Assembly: GCF_000685075.1 (NCBI RefSeq)
Contig: NZ_BAYD01000011.1
Coordinates: forward strand, 1 to 64,000
Direction of reading: 5' to 3'
DNA: 64,000 nucleotides
Source: Paraburkholderia oxyphila NBRC 105797
GTDB taxonomy: Bacteria > Pseudomonadota > Gammaproteobacteria > Burkholderiales > Burkholderiaceae
Below are positions 61,593 through 64,000 of this stretch, one piece after another. The position numbers were made by a program, and so were the translations under genes. The first letter of the stretch is position 1, and the number at the start of each line of letters is the position of its first letter. The notes under the pieces were generated by a model, which was not told the origin of the DNA, did not search any database, and was given only the letters and a program-made list of their open reading frames with translations.

Positions 61593-64000
61593 TCAAGGCC
61601 GCTCCAGCGCCGCCATCGCCCTCACGATCACCAGCAGCACCGAAAGGCTCACGCCGCTCGTCGCGCGAAACTCGGCGAGCAGGCGTCCATAGCGCTCGAG
61701 CGCAGCCTCGTGCTGCTCGCACCAGGCATCCACGAGCGCTTGCGCATCCTCCGTGTCGGGGGCCTGCGCGAGTGCGTTGGTCGTGAGCGCACGCTTGAGG
61801 CGCGCGACCTCCGCAAGCGCCGCCGCGCGCGCCATCGTGTCCCAATGCGTGGGTGTCGGCAGCGCCGCCGCGCGCTCGCCGATCCAGCCGTAATTCAGGC
61901 GCGTGTCCAGCGCGAAATACGCTGCCGCCACGTGCTCGAGCGGACGATCGCAGGCGGCCGCCACATCGGCAATATCAAGCAGTGCGATGGAAGTCTCGCC
62001 ACTCGCCACGCGCACGGCCAACGCGCTTTCCACGCCGGCGTTCACGAGCTCGGCCTGACGCGCCGACAACGCTTCGAGATCGGCGGCGGGCAGCAACGCC
62101 GGCAATTGTGGCGCGAGCCGCTGTGCCGCGTCGCGGCAACGCGCGAGCAGCGTGCCGCCGTCGTCCACGGCGCCCGACTGCAAATGCCGCAGGAACCAGA
62201 GCGCCGCGCGTTCGAGCAGTCGCGCGACGTCGACGAACATGCGCGCCTGCACGTCGTCGGGCACGCGGTTGTCGAGCGCGTCGATGTCGCGCCACACGTC
62301 GTTCAGGTCGAACACGTCGCGCGCCATGATGCAGGCGCGCACGATATCGCCGGGTTGCGCGTCCGTTTCCTCCATCAGGCGATGCACGAACGCGCAGCCC
62401 ACCCGGTTCACGAGCGCGTTCGTCAGATGCGTCGCAAGGATCTCGCGGCGCAGCGGATGGCGCTGCATCGGTTCGCTGAAGCGCTGCTGCAGCGGCTTCG
62501 GAAAGTAGTCGATCAGCAAATGTGCGACGAGCGGGTCTTCCGGCACGTCCGATTCGAGCAACGCATCGTAGAGCCACATCTTGCTGTAGGCGAGCAGCAC
62601 GGCGCGCTCCGGCGACGTGAGGCCGAGCTTCTCGCTCTGGCGCTCCGTGATTTCCTCGTCGGTCGGCAGGAATTCGATCGCGCGGTTCAGACGGCCCGCG
62701 CGTTCGAGCCAGCGCATGAACCGCGTCTCCGCGTCGAGCAGTTCCGCGCTGTAGCGGCCCGCGATCGAGAGCGCCTGGGTCTGGTAGTAGTTGTCGCTCA
62801 GCACGAGCAGCCCGACTTCGTCCGTCATGTCGGCGAGCAGCATGTTGCGCTGCTTCATCGTCATCTCGCCATCGGCCACCACGAGGCCCAGCAGGATCTT
62901 GATGTTGACTTCGTGATCCGAGCAGTCGACGCCCGCGGAATTGTCGATGGCGTCGGTATTGATGCGTCCGCCGCGCTGCGCGAACTCGATACGGCCGAAC
63001 TGCGTGACGCCCAGGTTGCCGCCCTCGCCCACCACCTTGCAGCGCAGGTCCGCACCATTGACGCGCACGGCGTCGTTCGCCTTGTCGCCAACCTGCGCAT
63101 TGGTCTCGTGCACGGCTTTCACATAGGTGCCGATGCCGCCGTTGTAAAGCAGATCGACCGGCGCGAGCAAGATCGCGCGGATCAATTCGTTGGGCGTGAG
63201 CGCGGCCGCATCGATGCCGAGCGCACTCTGCACAGCGGGCGAAAGCGGGATCGTCTTTACGGTGCGCGGGAACACGCCGCCACCCGCCGAGATGGCCGCG
63301 GGGTCGTAGTCGGCCCAGCTCGAGCGTTCGAGCGTGAAGAGCCGGCTGCGTTCCGCGAAGCTCGTCGCTGGGTCGGGGTTGGGATCGAGAAAGATATGCC
63401 GATGATCGAACGCCGCCACGAGCTTGATATGCGGCGAAAGCAGCATGCCGTTGCCGAACACGTCGCCCGACATGTCGCCGACGCCGACCACGGTGAAATC
63501 GGTCGCCTGCGTGTCGACGCCCATTTCGCGGAAGTGCCGCTTGACCGATTCCCAGGCGCCGCGCGCGGTAATCGCCATCTTCTTGTGGTCGTAGCCCACC
63601 GAGCCGCCCGAGGCAAAGGCATCGTCGAGCCAGAAGCCATACTCGCTCGAGATCGCGTTCGCGTAGTCGGAGAAGGTGGCCGTGCCCTTGTCCGCCGCCA
63701 CCACCAGATACGGGTCGTCGGGGTCGTGGCGCACCACGTCGGGGGGCGGCACGATCGCGTTGTTCACGAGGTTGTCGGTGAGGTCGAGCAGGCCGCGCAG
63801 GAAGGTCTGATAGCACGCGATGCCTTCGCGCATCCACGTTTCGCGATCGGTGGGCGGCGGCGGATTCTTCACCACGAAGCCGCCCTTCGAGCCCACCGGC
63901 ACGATCACCACGTTCTTCACCATCTGCGCCTTCATGAGGCCGAGCACTTCGGTGCGGAAATCCTCGCGCCGGTCGGACCAGCGCAGGCCGCCGCGCGCGA
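61593..64000 (-). CDS. NAD-specific glutamate dehydrogenase, C-terminal half, runs off the right edge
   Basis: About 802 residues of a large (about 1600-aa) NAD-GDH. The visible start reads GGLRWSDRREDFRTEVLGLMKAQMVKN and VPVGSKGGFVVK, which hold the glutamate-binding and catalytic Lys blocks. DMSGDVFGNGMLLSP and the nucleotide-binding part follow, then a helical C-terminal domain. The frame continues open to base 64000, so the N-terminus is outside. It converts glutamate to 2-oxoglutarate and ammonia, linking to the glutamate metabolism of the gadB neighbour. Confidence 0.93.
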   Translation of the reverse strand, partial: ARGGLRWSDRREDFRTEVLGLMKAQMVKNVVIVPVGSKGGFVVKNPPPPTDRETWMREGIACYQTFLRGLLDLTDNLVNNAIVPPPDVVRHDPDDPYLVVAADKGTATFSDYANAISSEYGFWLDDAFASGGSVGYDHKKMAITARGAWESVKRHFREMGVDTQATDFTVVGVGDMSGDVFGNGMLLSPHIKLVAAFDHRHIFLDPNPDPATSFAERSRLFTLERSSWADYDPAAISAGGGVFPRTVKTIPLSPAVQSALGIDAAALTPNELIRAILLAPVDLLYNGGIGTYVKAVHETNAQVGDKANDAVRVNGADLRCKVVGEGGNLGVTQFGRIEFAQRGGRINTDAIDNSAGVDCSDHEVNIKILLGLVVADGEMTMKQRNMLLADMTDEVGLLVLSDNYYQTQALSIAGRYSAELLDAETRFMRWLERAGRLNRAIEFLPTDEEITERQSEKLGLTSPERAVLLAYSKMWLYDALLESDVPEDPLVAHLLIDYFPKPLQQRFSEPMQRHPLRREILATHLTNALVNRVGCAFVHRLMEETDAQPGDIVRACIMARDVFDLNDVWRDIDALDNRVPDDVQARMFVDVARLLERAALWFLRHLQSGAVDDGGTLLARCRDAAQRLAPQLPALLPAADLEALSARQAELVNAGVESALAVRVASGETSIALLDIADVAAACDRPLEHVAAAYFALDTRLNYGWIGERAAALPTPTHWDTMARAAALAEVARLKRALTTNALAQAPDTEDAQALVDAWCEQHEAALERYGRLLAEFRATSGVSLSVLLVIVRAMAALERP

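Overview
The window is high-GC DNA from a beta-proteobacterium of the Burkholderiaceae, most like Paraburkholderia, Caballeronia or Burkholderia. Signs are the Burkholderia-type porin, the NahR/NagR-like regulator, an EmrAB-NodT efflux operon, the large NAD-glutamate dehydrogenase and a P2-like prophage of the type common in this family. Species cannot be fixed from the sequence alone.

Left arm (1-13.3 kb). First comes an aromatic-catabolism fragment: a fumarylpyruvate hydrolase-like FAH protein, a convergent NahR/NagR-like LysR regulator, a maleylacetate reductase and a porin. Next is a self-contained efflux locus. A TetR gene faces an operon of MarR, DHA2-type MFS pump, second MarR, NodT-type outer-membrane lipoprotein and EmrA-type adaptor. 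Visible palindromes suggest layered TetR and MarR control. A CrgA-type LysR gene and a compact UvrD-like helicase follow.

Prophage (about 13.5-47.3 kb). This is a P2-like prophage with a complete morphogenesis set. Late genes on the minus strand run O, N, M, L, X, two holins, endolysin, Rz/Rz1, R, S, V, W, J, I, tail fibre, fibre assembly, FI, FII, E/E' (T6G frameshift), T, U, D. P and Q are on the plus strand. The replication end has gene A, two Ogr/Delta-like zinc-finger genes and a HTH regulator beside an operator-like dyad. No integrase is visible. The ends carry a short direct repeat that resembles the XerD half of dif, so the phage may depend on host Xer recombination. Cargo is a BrnTA toxin-antitoxin pair beyond gene D, a 426-aa exported protein of unknown function between S and V, and a hot spot between Q and A. 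That hot spot holds an AbiL-like pair (AAA ATPase plus RloB), a cos-like G-rich stretch, a small gene just after a perfect LexA box inside a 40-bp near-palindrome, and an AT-rich KAP-family NTPase. The exported protein and the LexA-box/KAP unit are the best candidates here for undescribed biology.

Right arm (47.3-64 kb). This has a DUF2459-type lipoprotein, a small lipoprotein, a stress-type hypothetical protein, a DUF3309 membrane peptide, and a stand-alone response regulator divergent from a hybrid histidine kinase. A zinc-ribbon membrane protein and a Na/Pi cotransporter follow. Then comes a minus-strand amino-acid decarboxylation cluster (AspT antiporter, aspartate 4-decarboxylase, glutamate decarboxylase), likely for acid resistance or proton motive force. 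The C-terminal half of an NAD-specific glutamate dehydrogenase runs off the right edge. No rRNA, tRNA or CRISPR array was seen.
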